This document shows, piece by piece, positions 34,190-43,309 of a stretch of 64,000 nt of DNA. A program made the translations under genes and the position numbers. Within the stretch, counting starts at the first letter, position 1; the number at the start of each line of letters is the position of its first letter. The DNA is from JBEDUK01 sp040414485 (GTDB taxonomy: Bacteria > Actinomycetota > UBA4738): assembly GCA_040414485.1 (NCBI GenBank), contig JBEDUK010000061.1:10678-74677 (forward strand). The letters run 5' to 3'. The notes beneath the pieces are model-generated. The model had not been told where the DNA came from and searched no databases. It saw nothing but the letters and a program-made list of their open reading frames with translations.

Positions 34190-35329
34190 ATGCGGGATCT
34201 CGCTCGAGATTCGGAGGGCCAGCCCGTTCGCGACGTCCAGGCCCGCCTCCATGCCCTTGGGTTCCGCACAGATCCGGACGAACAGGGACATTTCGGGACT
34301 GGCACCGAGGCCGCGGTCCGTGAGTTCCAGCAGCGTCGACACCTGATCGTCGACGGCGTCGTGGGGCCGACCACCTGGCAGGAGATGGTCGAAGCCGGGC
34401 ACGTGCTCGGCGACCGCGTCGTGTACCTGCGATATCCGATGGTCCGCGGCGATGACGTCCGGACGCTGCAGGCGCGCCTCAACTCGTTCGGATTCGACGC
34501 CGGACGCGAGGACGGGATCTTCGGACCTCGCACTGATCGGGCCCTCCGGGAGTTCCAACGAAATGTCGGCATGCCCGACGATGGGATCGCCGGGGACAGC
34601 ACGGTCCAGGCATTCGCCCGACTGCGGCCGGAGGCGCGTGAACCGGTGGCGCCTGCGCTCCGCGAGCGGGAGGCGCTTCGCCAGCTCTCGCCCGTGCAGA
34701 TGCTGGGGGCCGTCATCGCGATCGATCCCGGCCATGGTGCGGAGGACCCCGGCGCCGCCGGGCCCACGGGCTTGCTCGAGTCCGGGGTGGCCTATCAGCT
34801 CGCGGAGGCCCTGGCAGCCGAACTGCGCGCCCGCGGCGCGGCCCCGTTGCTGCTCCGAGGCGCCGACGACGATCCGGCGCCGTCCGTACGCGCTCGGGCG
34901 GCCAACGACGCAGGGGCGCGACTCCTGATCGGGCTGCATCTGAACTCCCAGGCGGAGCCTGAGGCGGAGGGAACGACCGTGTTCTACTGCGGACGCGAGG
35001 ACTGGTCCTCGCCCGCCGGACAGCGTCTCGCCGAGCTCATCCAACGCGAGCTCACCGCGCTCGGGTTGGTCGACGGCCGCACTCATCCCAAGTGGCTACC
35101 GATCCTGCGCGAGACGAGGATGCCGGCGGTGCGCGTGGAGCCGTGCTTCATCACGAATCCCCGCGAGGAGGCGGCGCTGCGCGACCCGGTGTTCCACGAC
35201 CGCATCGTGGTCGCCGTCGCCGACGCGGTCGACGCGTACTTCGCGGGGTCCGAGCCCGGAGGGGATGAACAGGAGCGCCCGAGTCCGACGGATCCGCTCT
35301 CGGCGGAGGCCGATTCGGTTCGTTCATGA
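34190..35329 (+). CDS. N-acetylmuramoyl-L-alanine amidase, CwlM-like
   Basis: A 379-residue protein with two N-terminal peptidoglycan-binding repeats (about residues 5-65 and 80-145: VRDVQARLHALGF, REFQQRRHLIVDGVVGPTTW; VRTLQARLNSFGF, REFQRNVGMPDDGIAGDSTV). An Amidase_3 domain follows from residue 174. The zinc ligands His182, Glu197 and His250 and the catalytic Glu317 are all present, so it should be active. There is no signal peptide, as in CwlM of mycobacteria, which acts inside the cell to regulate MurA. Its place after trxA agrees with Rv3915. The C-terminal 25 residues are acidic. Confidence 0.9.
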   Translation: MRDLARDSEGQPVRDVQARLHALGFRTDPDEQGHFGTGTEAAVREFQQRRHLIVDGVVGPTTWQEMVEAGHVLGDRVVYLRYPMVRGDDVRTLQARLNSFGFDAGREDGIFGPRTDRALREFQRNVGMPDDGIAGDSTVQAFARLRPEAREPVAPALREREALRQLSPVQMLGAVIAIDPGHGAEDPGAAGPTGLLESGVAYQLAEALAAELRARGAAPLLLRGADDDPAPSVRARAANDAGARLLIGLHLNSQAEPEAEGTTVFYCGREDWSSPAGQRLAELIQRELTALGLVDGRTHPKWLPILRETRMPAVRVEPCFITNPREEAALRDPVFHDRIVVAVADAVDAYFAGSEPGGDEQERPSPTDPLSAEADSVRS

Positions 35330-35410
35330 TCGAACCCGCTCCCCCGCGGGCACCGATCGTCAGGCCACCTTACTATCTGTCTCTGTTACGCCAGGCCGTG
35401 TCCTGGCTGA

Positions 35411-35530
35411 TTACCCGCGCCGACGGGCCAGCACCAGGATGATGCCGCCGAGCGCGGCGCCAAGGAGGAGCGCCTTCGCGCCCCGGCGCATCTCGGCGTC
35501 GCGATCGCCATCCATCCGGGTGACCTTCAT
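35411..35530 (-). CDS. 39-residue membrane protein coupled to parB
   Basis: A small frame after parB: MKVTRMDGDRDAEMRRG, then a hydrophobic helix AKALLLGAALGGIILVLARR ending in Arg-Arg-Gly. The ATG overlaps the parB stop as ATGA, so it should be translated with parB. One membrane helix with basic ends is predicted, with the N-terminus likely inside. It has no known family that I can name. The coupling to the chromosome segregation operon is the only clue to function. Confidence 0.6.
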   Translation of the reverse strand: MKVTRMDGDRDAEMRRGAKALLLGAALGGIILVLARRRG

Positions 35531-36444
35531 CCCTCCGCTCCATCGGGGTCGATGACCAGGATGCCGGACTCCGGAGGAGGCATCTGAGCGGTCGTCGCGG
35601 GGGCCGGACCGTCGGCACGATCCGTCAGAAGCTCGAGGAGCCGCTCCAGGTCCTCGGCCGATGCGAAGGTGATCACGATCCGACCGCGGCGCTTTCCCAT
35701 CGTGACCTGAACCGGCGCCTCCAGGCGCTCCGTCAGCGTTTCCGCCACCTCGTACAGAGGCGTGGTCCTCGAGCGAACACGGCGCTCCGGCATCGACGTG
35801 TACTGGCGAACCAGGCGTTCCACCTCACGAACCGACAGCCCTTCGGCGACGATCCGAAGTGCGAGGCTCGATCGCGCCTCGTCATTCGGCAACGCGAGCA
35901 GCGCGCGTCCGTGACCGGCCTGGATGCGGCCGTCCGCCAGGAGTCGCTGCACGTCGGGAGGGAGCGAAAGGAGCCGGATCGTGTTCGCGATGTGCGCTCT
36001 GGAGAACCCCAGGCGTTCGGCCGCCACGTCCTGCGTCACGCCCAGGTCGTCGAGCAGTTCCTGGAACGCTGCGGCCAGTTCGAGCGGACCGAGGTCCTCG
36101 CGATGGACGTTCTCGATCAGAGCCTCGCGCAGCGAGTCGGTATCGTCGCCCTCGCGGATGATCGCCGGGATGCTCACCAGGCCCGCGAGCCGTGCCGCCC
36201 TGAGCCGCCGTTCCCCGGCCACCAGTTCGTAGCCTCCCTCGCGCGACCGGACGATCACGGGCTGCAGCACCCCGACCTCCTGGATCGAACGCGCGAGCGA
36301 GGCGAGGGCGTCCTCGTCGAATCGTCCTCTCGGTTGGCGGGGGTTCGGCGTGATGGCGTCGACGGGGACGTCCACCAGACCGCGCTCCTCCGCGGCCCCG
36401 GGAATCAGCGCCGACAGGCCCCGACCAAGGCCACCTCGTCTCAT
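35527..36444 (-). CDS. parB: Chromosome partitioning protein ParB
   Basis: A 305-residue CTPase clamp that loads at parS. The start GRGLSALIPG, the CTP-binding boxes GERRLRAARLAGL and ALIENVHREDLGPLE, and the helix-turn-helix TQDVAAERLGFSRAHIANTIR are all visible; the C-terminal dimerisation domain includes RRGRIVITFASAEDLERLLE. It overlaps parA by ATGA. A matching parS site lies at 38307-38322 within the same operon. The extreme C-terminus (after about residue 275) is Pro/Ala-rich. Confidence 0.95.
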   Translation of the reverse strand: MRRGGLGRGLSALIPGAAEERGLVDVPVDAITPNPRQPRGRFDEDALASLARSIQEVGVLQPVIVRSREGGYELVAGERRLRAARLAGLVSIPAIIREGDDTDSLREALIENVHREDLGPLELAAAFQELLDDLGVTQDVAAERLGFSRAHIANTIRLLSLPPDVQRLLADGRIQAGHGRALLALPNDEARSSLALRIVAEGLSVREVERLVRQYTSMPERRVRSRTTPLYEVAETLTERLEAPVQVTMGKRRGRIVITFASAEDLERLLELLTDRADGPAPATTAQMPPPESGILVIDPDGAEG

Positions 36445-37586
36445 GGACCCTCTCCCTTCGCCTTGCGGAACGGCCAGCGGCTCCGGCGGGCCGCGGTCAC
36501 AGGCGGCTCCTGACCGGGACCACCGACCGGCTCGTCCTCATCCGATCGCGCATCCTCCGGGCCATCGTTCTGGAACTGATCAGGTTCGACTTCGGGAACC
36601 GCCGGCGCGTCGGCGGCCGTGGTCCCGGCGGGCTCGTCGCGCGAGACGGGCTCTTCCAGTGCGAACACCGCCGGCGAGGCGGCGGCATCGACCGTCGTCG
36701 CCTCCGCGGTCGACGCGGTGGAGCGCTTCGTGTCGGGCGCCACGGCTTCGACGGCTTCGACCACCAGGTCGCCCATGGAGTCGGTCGCGAACGCGGCCGG
36801 ATTCGCCCCTTCCACCGGTCGCTCGACGAACTCGCGCCCCAGTTCCCGGTAGGCGACGGCGGCCCGCGACGACGCATCGTAGGTCACGACCGGCATGCCG
36901 AACCCAGGGGCCTCAGATGCCCGGACCGAGCGCGGCACCGCCGCCCGGTAGACATGTGCACCGAAATAGGACCGGACCTCCGCGACCACCTGTTCCGCGA
37001 GCTTCGTCCGCGAGTCGTACATCGTGAGGATGATGCCATTGAGCCTCAGGTTCGGGTTGACATTCTGCTGCACCAGACGGAGATTCCGAAGCAGCTGCCC
37101 GAGACCCTCCAGCGCGAAGTACTCGCACTGGATGGGGACGATCACCTCGTCGGCAGCAGTGAGCGCGTTCACGGTCAGGAGCCCCAAGGACGGTGGGCAG
37201 TCCAGCAGCACGACGTCCGCCGCCCGCCGAAGCGGCTGCAGTGCATGCTTGAGCAGCGATTCGCGTGCGAATTGACCGACCATTTCGATCTCCGCACCGG
37301 CGAGGTCCACAGTCGACGGAAGAAGTCGAAGACCCGCGATCCCCGTGTCGACCAGGGCTTCCGCCGCAGGAAGGCGACCCGTGATCACCTCGTACACCGA
37401 GTGCGACCGCGCGGCACGCCCAACGCCAAGGCTCGTCGAGGCGTTTCCCTGCGGGTCGAGGTCGACCACGACGACCGACCTCCCCAGTTCTGCCAGGACC
37501 GCTGCGAGATTCACCGTGGTCGTCGTTTTCCCGACGCCACCCTTCTGGTTCGCGACGGCGATCACACGCGCTGTGCGATCGGCCAT
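36441..37586 (-). CDS. parA: Chromosome partitioning ATPase ParA (Soj type)
   Basis: A 381-residue protein. The deviant Walker A is ANQKGGVGKTTTTVNLAA, followed by VVVVDLDPQGNASTSLG and LLDCPPSLGLLTVNAL. These ATPases sandwich ATP as dimers on DNA and move ParB-parS. The first 265 residues are a complete Soj domain; a further 115 residues are acidic, Pro/Ala/Thr-rich and probably disordered, ending in a basic Arg/Lys/Trp-rich patch. The ATG at 37586 is preferred to a TTG at 37625. It is followed by parB in an ATGA overlap. Confidence 0.94.
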   Translation of the reverse strand: MADRTARVIAVANQKGGVGKTTTTVNLAAVLAELGRSVVVVDLDPQGNASTSLGVGRAARSHSVYEVITGRLPAAEALVDTGIAGLRLLPSTVDLAGAEIEMVGQFARESLLKHALQPLRRAADVVLLDCPPSLGLLTVNALTAADEVIVPIQCEYFALEGLGQLLRNLRLVQQNVNPNLRLNGIILTMYDSRTKLAEQVVAEVRSYFGAHVYRAAVPRSVRASEAPGFGMPVVTYDASSRAAVAYRELGREFVERPVEGANPAAFATDSMGDLVVEAVEAVAPDTKRSTASTAEATTVDAAASPAVFALEEPVSRDEPAGTTAADAPAVPEVEPDQFQNDGPEDARSDEDEPVGGPGQEPPVTAARRSRWPFRKAKGEGP

Positions 37587-37704
37587 GCCATCGCCGCTGC
37601 TTCGCTCGCTCGTGTCGTGTGCCAAGCCCTGCCTCGTCCGTCAGTCCACCACGCGAAGCGTGTTCTCCTCCGGTGAGCCGTGCGCAGTCATTCGGGAGCG
37701 ACGC

Positions 37705-38304
37705 TCATGCACGGGGAAGGGCGTTCAAGTCGCCGCAGCTGATCATAACGATCGGGCCGACACCTCCCGAAGCGCCCAGGTCGCATGGCGTCACCGTGGT
37801 GTCCTCGAGGCCGTCGAGATCGTGGGTCGACCAGGAGCGGCCCGCGAAGTACAGCAATGATCCGCCCGGTCGAAGGACCCGCTGTGCCAGGCTCCACGCG
37901 GCTGCGGCGGAACCGACGGCTCGCGCGAACGCCACGTCTGCCTCCACTCTGACCTCCTCGGCTCGACCGTGGACAACCCGCGTGTTCGGAAGCGCGAGCT
38001 CAGCGACAACGAACTCGAGGAACGCAACCCGCTTGCGCTGTGCTTCGAGCAAGGTCACACGGAGGCTCGGACGTGCCGCCGCTACCACCACCCCAGGAAG
38101 GCCGGCGCCGGAACCGATGTCGACGGCATCGGCGGCGCTCCGCGGGATGAGCGGCACGACGCGCATTGAGTCGACGACGTGACGTTCCCAGATCCGCGTC
38201 GCATCCCGTTCGGCGATAAACCCCTGGGGAACTGCGCGGTCGGTGAGGAGCTCGGCGAACCGCCGCAGGGTCGCTTCGACGTCAGGTGCGATTGAACGAT
38301 CCAT
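37705..38304 (-). CDS. rsmG: 16S rRNA (guanine527-N7)-methyltransferase
   Basis: A 199-residue SAM-dependent enzyme that methylates G527 in helix 18 of 16S rRNA. IWERHVVDSMRVVPLI and VDIGSGAGLPGVVVAAARP (the SAM-binding loop) are diagnostic, as is LLEAQRKRVAFLEFV. The start codon is inside a perfect palindrome that contains parS, so ParB spreading might affect its expression. The neighbours (jag, parA) are as in most actinobacteria. Loss of this gene is known to give low-level streptomycin resistance in other bacteria. Confidence 0.93.
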   Translation of the reverse strand: MDRSIAPDVEATLRRFAELLTDRAVPQGFIAERDATRIWERHVVDSMRVVPLIPRSAADAVDIGSGAGLPGVVVAAARPSLRVTLLEAQRKRVAFLEFVVAELALPNTRVVHGRAEEVRVEADVAFARAVGSAAAAWSLAQRVLRPGGSLLYFAGRSWSTHDLDGLEDTTVTPCDLGASGGVGPIVMISCGDLNALPRA

Positions 38305-38327
38305 CGCGTTTCACGTGAAACGCGATG
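38302..38327. promoter_or_regulatory. parS centromere site
   Basis: The core GTTTCACGTGAAAC (38308-38321) matches the universal parS consensus in its inner 14 bases, and the symmetry extends to a perfect 26-bp palindrome from 38302 to 38327. It lies between jag and rsmG and includes the rsmG start codon. It is about 3 kb from dnaA and is the likely ParB loading site. No second full site was noticed in the window. Confidence 0.92.
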
Positions 38328-38336
38328 CCTGGCGCC

Positions 38337-39098
38337 TCACGCGTCGCTCGTGGCGCCGCCCGGTTCGGTCGTCCGCACCACGACCCGTCGGTTCGGCTCC
38401 TGTCCCTCGCTGAACGTCTCCAGGCCGCCGATCGCCGCAACTCTGTCATGCACGAGTTTGCGTTCGTACGCACTCATAGGTTCGAGTGCAACCTCCTTAC
38501 CCGTCTTTCGAACCCGGGCGACGGCGTCGTTCGCGCGGCGGAGGACCTGGTCGCGGCGGCGCTTGCGGTAATCCTCGACATCGACGAGCACCGAGCATCG
38601 CTCACCGGTCTGGCGCATGACCACGCTGCGCACCAACTCCTGGAGCCCGTCGAGCGTGCTCCCTCGGCGCCCGATCAATGCGCCGATGGCGTCCTCGTCC
38701 TCTTCGCCCCAGATCTCGACGTAGGTGCCGGCATCGTCTTCGGAGATCTCGACGGACGCGCGCATGCCCATCCGATCGAGGACGTCCTCGATGAAGTCGG
38801 CCGCGATATCCGCCTGATCGTCGGCCTCGGACTCGTCGCCGACGGCCTGGGTGCTCGCCTCTATTCCCAGGTCAGCGCCGTCAGGAGCACCGGCGGCTTC
38901 GTCCTCCGCGCCGGGGACCGTGGGCCGGTCGGGCGCGCGCACACGAACGGTGGCCGGCTGGGAGCCGAGCCCGAGCAGGCCGGCTCGCGCCTCATGTACC
39001 ACCTCGATCGAGGCCTCCTGCTCGCTGACGCCGAGTTCCTCAAGCGCGGCGTCGACGGCCTCCTCAACGCTTGGGGCGCTTTTTTCGACTTCCCGCAT
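38337..39098 (-). CDS. jag: Jag/SpoIIIJ-associated RNA-binding protein (Jag-N, KH, R3H)
   Basis: A 253-residue protein. The Jag-N domain (EVEKSAPSVEEAVDAALEEL, residues 3-22) is followed by an acidic linker, a KH domain with IGALIGRRGSTLDGLQEL (about residues 145-165), and an R3H domain with LEPMSAYERKLVHDRVA. Family members bind RNA and influence cell-wall synthesis (KhpB/EloR). The ATG at 39098 has GGTGGAGGCGGGG directly before it and lies inside the last codons of yidC, giving a 35-base overlap. Downstream is parS. Confidence 0.9.
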   Translation of the reverse strand: MREVEKSAPSVEEAVDAALEELGVSEQEASIEVVHEARAGLLGLGSQPATVRVRAPDRPTVPGAEDEAAGAPDGADLGIEASTQAVGDESEADDQADIAADFIEDVLDRMGMRASVEISEDDAGTYVEIWGEEDEDAIGALIGRRGSTLDGLQELVRSVVMRQTGERCSVLVDVEDYRKRRRDQVLRRANDAVARVRKTGKEVALEPMSAYERKLVHDRVAAIGGLETFSEGQEPNRRVVVRTTEPGGATSDA

Positions 39099-40215
39099 CC
39101 CCGCCTCCACCGGTCTGACGTCGCTGACCGGATCGGCCCCCGTTCGGACCCGACCCACCGGATCCGCCCTTGCCGGGGTTGCCGTTCCCCGATTGCCGGC
39201 GAGGAACGACACCTCCCCGTGGTCGCTTGTCGGTTCCTTGCGTTGGGGGCCGCGACGGTCCCGACTTCGCCGGAGTCTGACCGCCGCTCGTCTTGCTCGA
39301 GCCGGACTTCGGCGCCCTTGGTCCCTTCGTGTCGCCCGGAGGCTGTTCCCCCTGCTTGGCGAGCGCATACGGAGCGCCCTTGCGATGCAACAGGAACCAC
39401 TGCTGGCCGATCTGGATCGTGTTCGTGGTGGTCCAGTACACGACCAGCCCGGCTGGGAAGATGAACCCCCAGAAGCCGAACAGCAGCGGCATGACGCGCA
39501 TGATCGCCTGTTGCTGGTTGTTCGAACCGGCCGGCGACGCCCGAGTCATCTGCCGTTGCTGGAAATACGTGGTGCCCACCATCAGCAGCGCCAGCACGTA
39601 GTACGGCATGTTCGAGGGGAACGACCCGCCGCAGTTCAGGGTCGTCACGTCGGGCGGGCCCTTTCCCGCGGGCGGCTTGCTGCCCGGAGGGATCGTGCTG
39701 ACTTGACCCTTGCCCGATTGCACGGCGGAGCACAGCAGGTTGGTGCCGAGGAAGCCCGTCCCCTTGATGAACCCGGGCTCGTTGTGCACGATCGCCTGGT
39801 ACAGGCTGTTCGGGTCGCTCGACTTGGGGATATGGCCGCCGTTGCCCTGCGCGATGTACCCACCCTGCGTCCGCAGCACGGCAAACAGCGCGATCAGCAC
39901 CGGAAGTTGGAGGAGCAACGGCAGGCAGCCGCTCAACGGGTTGTAGCCGTATTCCTTGTAGAGGTTCTGCGTCTCCTGGTAGAGGCGTTGCTTGTCGTTC
40001 TTGTACTTCTGCTGCAGCGCCTTGAGCTTCGGCTGCAGCGCCTGAGTGGCCTGCATCGAGCGGATCTGCTTGACGCCGAGCGGGAGCAGCAACAGGCGGA
40101 TCACGATCGTCAGGATGATGATGTCGATCCCGTAGCTCGGGATGATCGAATAGAGCCAGGCCAGGACCGACCCGAGCGCGTTCAGGATCGACTGCCAGAT
40201 CTGAACGGCGATCAT
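39064..40215 (-). CDS. yidC: Membrane protein insertase YidC
   Basis: A 383-residue insertase of the five-helix Gram-positive (Oxa1) type. The first helices read IIPSYGIDIIILTIVIRLLL (with the conserved cavity Arg), followed by the coiled cytoplasmic hairpin LQPKLKALQQKYKNDKQRLY and NPLSGCLPLLLQLPVLIALF. Later helices include MRVMPLLFGFWGFIFPAGLVVYW. A long basic, Gly/Pro/Lys-rich tail (about residues 290-383) probably binds ribosomes. It overlaps jag and is joined to yidD by an ATGA overlap. Confidence 0.94.
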   Translation of the reverse strand: MIAVQIWQSILNALGSVLAWLYSIIPSYGIDIIILTIVIRLLLLPLGVKQIRSMQATQALQPKLKALQQKYKNDKQRLYQETQNLYKEYGYNPLSGCLPLLLQLPVLIALFAVLRTQGGYIAQGNGGHIPKSSDPNSLYQAIVHNEPGFIKGTGFLGTNLLCSAVQSGKGQVSTIPPGSKPPAGKGPPDVTTLNCGGSFPSNMPYYVLALLMVGTTYFQQRQMTRASPAGSNNQQQAIMRVMPLLFGFWGFIFPAGLVVYWTTTNTIQIGQQWFLLHRKGAPYALAKQGEQPPGDTKGPRAPKSGSSKTSGGQTPAKSGPSRPPTQGTDKRPRGGVVPRRQSGNGNPGKGGSGGSGPNGGRSGQRRQTGGGGDAGSRKKRPKR

Positions 40216-40550
40216 GCCGGCACCTCGGCGATCGCGCCACCAGTCGGTTCCGCCGCACCGGTCGCGTCAGGGTGCAGGATCCGCCACGCTGCCGAGACCG
40301 GGGGTTCGTCGACCCCGCCGGCCGAAAGCGGCGAGCACCGAGCCACGCGCCACACGGTCAGCACGAGGCCACGGATCGCCCCGGCGCGGCTGATCGCGAG
40401 TTCCGCATAGGCCGAGCAGGAGGGATAAAAGCGGCAATTCCCCCCAAACAGGTACCCGAGAGCAACCCGGTAGAGCCTGATCGGGAGCAGAAGCGCCTGG
40501 CGCAGTGGCCACCCAGCGATCCAGACGAGGAGCGTGAGACGCCGGTTCAC
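40212..40550 (-). CDS. yidD: Membrane protein insertion efficiency factor YidD
   Basis: A 112-residue protein. The family block LFGGNCRFYPSCSAYAELAI with the three Cys, and the preceding RQALLLPIRLYRVALGYL amphipathic helix, are unmistakable. It helps YidC-dependent insertion at the inner face of the membrane. It is coupled to rnpA upstream and yidC downstream through 4-base overlaps. The C-terminus is 25 residues longer than the typical 85. Confidence 0.93.
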   Translation of the reverse strand: MNRRLTLLVWIAGWPLRQALLLPIRLYRVALGYLFGGNCRFYPSCSAYAELAISRAGAIRGLVLTVWRVARCSPLSAGGVDEPPVSAAWRILHPDATGAAEPTGGAIAEVPA

Positions 40551-40909
40551 GGTGTCAGGGCGCCAACCCGCTCCAGCGCCCCCCTCATGTCCGTGAGCAT
40601 GTCATGCATGCCGGCCGCTTCGACGTCTGTTCGAGCCACGAAGACGATGTCGAACCCTCCTGGGATCTCTGGCAAAAGCGCGCGCCATGCCTCACGCATC
40701 AAGCGGCGCGCCCGGTTGCGGGCGACGGCGTTCCCCACCCGGCGGCCGCTGACGAACGCGGCCCTCGTGGCCTGGTCCGCAGGCACAACGTACAGTACCA
40801 CCCGCCCTTTCGCGGCCCGCCGGCCGGTGCGCATGGTTCGGCGGATGTCGCGATCGGCGGTGAGTCGGCCGGACTTGCGGGATGGAGCGGGACGGTCCGG
40901 GGCGGCCAT
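40547..40909 (-). CDS. rnpA: Ribonuclease P protein component
   Basis: A 120-residue basic protein that binds the RNase P RNA for 5' tRNA maturation. The RNR motif is seen as SGRRVGNAVARNRARRLMREAW, preceded by RLTADRDIRRTMRTGRRAA; the fold ends with GFDIVFVARTDVEAA. Its ATG overlaps the rpmH stop by one base (TGATG), the usual rpmH-rnpA arrangement. Confidence 0.93.
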   Translation of the reverse strand: MAAPDRPAPSRKSGRLTADRDIRRTMRTGRRAAKGRVVLYVVPADQATRAAFVSGRRVGNAVARNRARRLMREAWRALLPEIPGGFDIVFVARTDVEAAGMHDMLTDMRGALERVGALTP

Positions 40910-41043
40910 CAGGCCGACAGCCGGGCCCGACCCTTCGCGCGGCGCCGGGCGAGCACGGCGCGCCCGCCGCGAGTTCGCATCCTGATGCGGAACCCGTGCG
41001 TCTTCTTGCGCTTGCGGTTGTTCGGCTGGAACGTCTTCTTCAC
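40909..41043 (-). CDS. rpmH: Large ribosomal subunit protein bL34
   Basis: A 44-residue, highly basic protein: KKTFQPNNRKRKKTHGFRI at the start and VLARRRAKGRARLSA at the end, matching bL34 throughout. The start is a GTG at 41043 with AGAGGC upstream. Its stop overlaps rnpA. It is the first gene of the long minus-strand operon that runs to parB. Too short to be found by length-based gene calling. Confidence 0.95.
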   Translation of the reverse strand: MKKTFQPNNRKRKKTHGFRIRMRTRGGRAVLARRRAKGRARLSA

Positions 41044-41149
41044 GGCGGTGCCTCTCGCTTCGGGATTCGCTCGGCGCCAAACGAACGGCGCGGTTGGCGC
41101 CGGATCCGCGCGCGACGACGCGCTGCGCGCACACGCTCGACGCGGCTCC

Positions 41150-41158
41150 GGTGGATAA
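41150..41158 (-). promoter_or_regulatory. DnaA box in the rpmH leader
   Basis: TTATCCACC on the minus strand, one base from the ideal TTATCCACA. It is 10 bases downstream of the rpmH -10 box (41174-41169), so bound DnaA would sit over the start of the rpmH transcript. Confidence 0.7.
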
Positions 41159-41168
41159 CGGAGCAGGC

Positions 41169-41174
41169 AGTATA
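41169..41174 (-). promoter_or_regulatory. rpmH operon -10 box within an inverted repeat
   Basis: TATACT on the minus strand. It touches an 11-bp inverted repeat (arms 41172-41182 and 41197-41207, ATACCGGCCGG and its complement). No consensus -35 was seen. Confidence 0.55.
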
Positions 41175-41267
41175 CCGGCCGGTCGGATGAACCGGTCCGG
41201 CCGGTATGAACCCGAAGGCCGGCACCCCGATGCTGTGGAGAAAGGTCGACACAACGCGGGAGGCCCG

Positions 41268-41298
41268 TTGCCGTGCCGAGCGAGGCTCCGCCTATACT
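41268..41298 (+). promoter_or_regulatory. dnaA promoter
   Basis: A consensus -10 TATACT (41293-41298) and a weak -35 TTGCCG (41268-41273) 19 bp apart. The dnaA start is 106 bases downstream, after a cluster of DnaA-box-like sites. Confidence 0.55.
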
Positions 41299-41359
41299 CC
41301 GCCTCACCCCGCCGGCCCCCCCATCCAGTGCGGAGCCTCCCCCGAAACGACGGGTCGCC

Positions 41360-41392
41360 GTTTCCACACCTGTGGAAACCCGATGTGGAAAG
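41360..41392. promoter_or_regulatory. DnaA-box cluster before dnaA
   Basis: Three near-consensus boxes lie within 33 bases: GTTTCCACA (41360-41368), and on the opposite strand the complements TGTGGAAAC (41371-41379) and TGTGGAAAG (41384-41392). A further TGTGGAGAA lies at 41234-41242. The placement between promoter and start codon suggests DnaA autoregulation and possibly part of oriC. Confidence 0.6.
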
Positions 41393-41403
41393 CGCCGCAG
41401 TCT

Positions 41404-43038
<1,635 letters not shown>

Positions 43039-43309
43039 TCGGCGCGGCCCGTGGGCGAAACCGTGTGGAGATCCGCGGCGCTGGCGGTGCGTACGCGGCC
43101 GCAGTGTCCACACGACCGGCCCCGGCGCATGCGGTCCGCTCCCGGATCGGTGCATCCACCGACCCGCTTGTCCACCGGCGTCCGCTGTCCTATCCGGCCG
43201 GTACGCTCGGCCGATGGGCCGTTTTGCACATGCTCCACAGCCCCTACGGCAACTGGTCCTGGAATGACCTCAATCAGCCGTCAGTAGCACGAGCATCGGG
43301 AGGTGCGCG
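43039..43309. other. dnaA-dnaN gap with DnaA boxes, candidate oriC
   Basis: A 271-base gap. Box-like sites are TGTGGAGAT (43064-43072), GTGTCCACA (43104-43112), GCATCCACC (43152-43160), TTGTCCACC (43168-43176) and TGCTCCACA (43231-43239). This is the usual location of oriC in actinobacteria, but no long AT-rich unwinding stretch is evident, so the origin may also use the rpmH-dnaA gap. Confidence 0.55.
43214..43267 (+). CDS. Possible 17-residue leaderless frame upstream of dnaN
   Basis: An ATG lies 6 bases after TACGCT (43202-43207), a plausible -10 for dnaN. It opens the frame MGRFAHAPQPLRQLVLE and ends 42 bases before dnaN. Expression is not proven; the -10 may simply serve dnaN. Confidence 0.25.
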   Translation: MGRFAHAPQPLRQLVLE

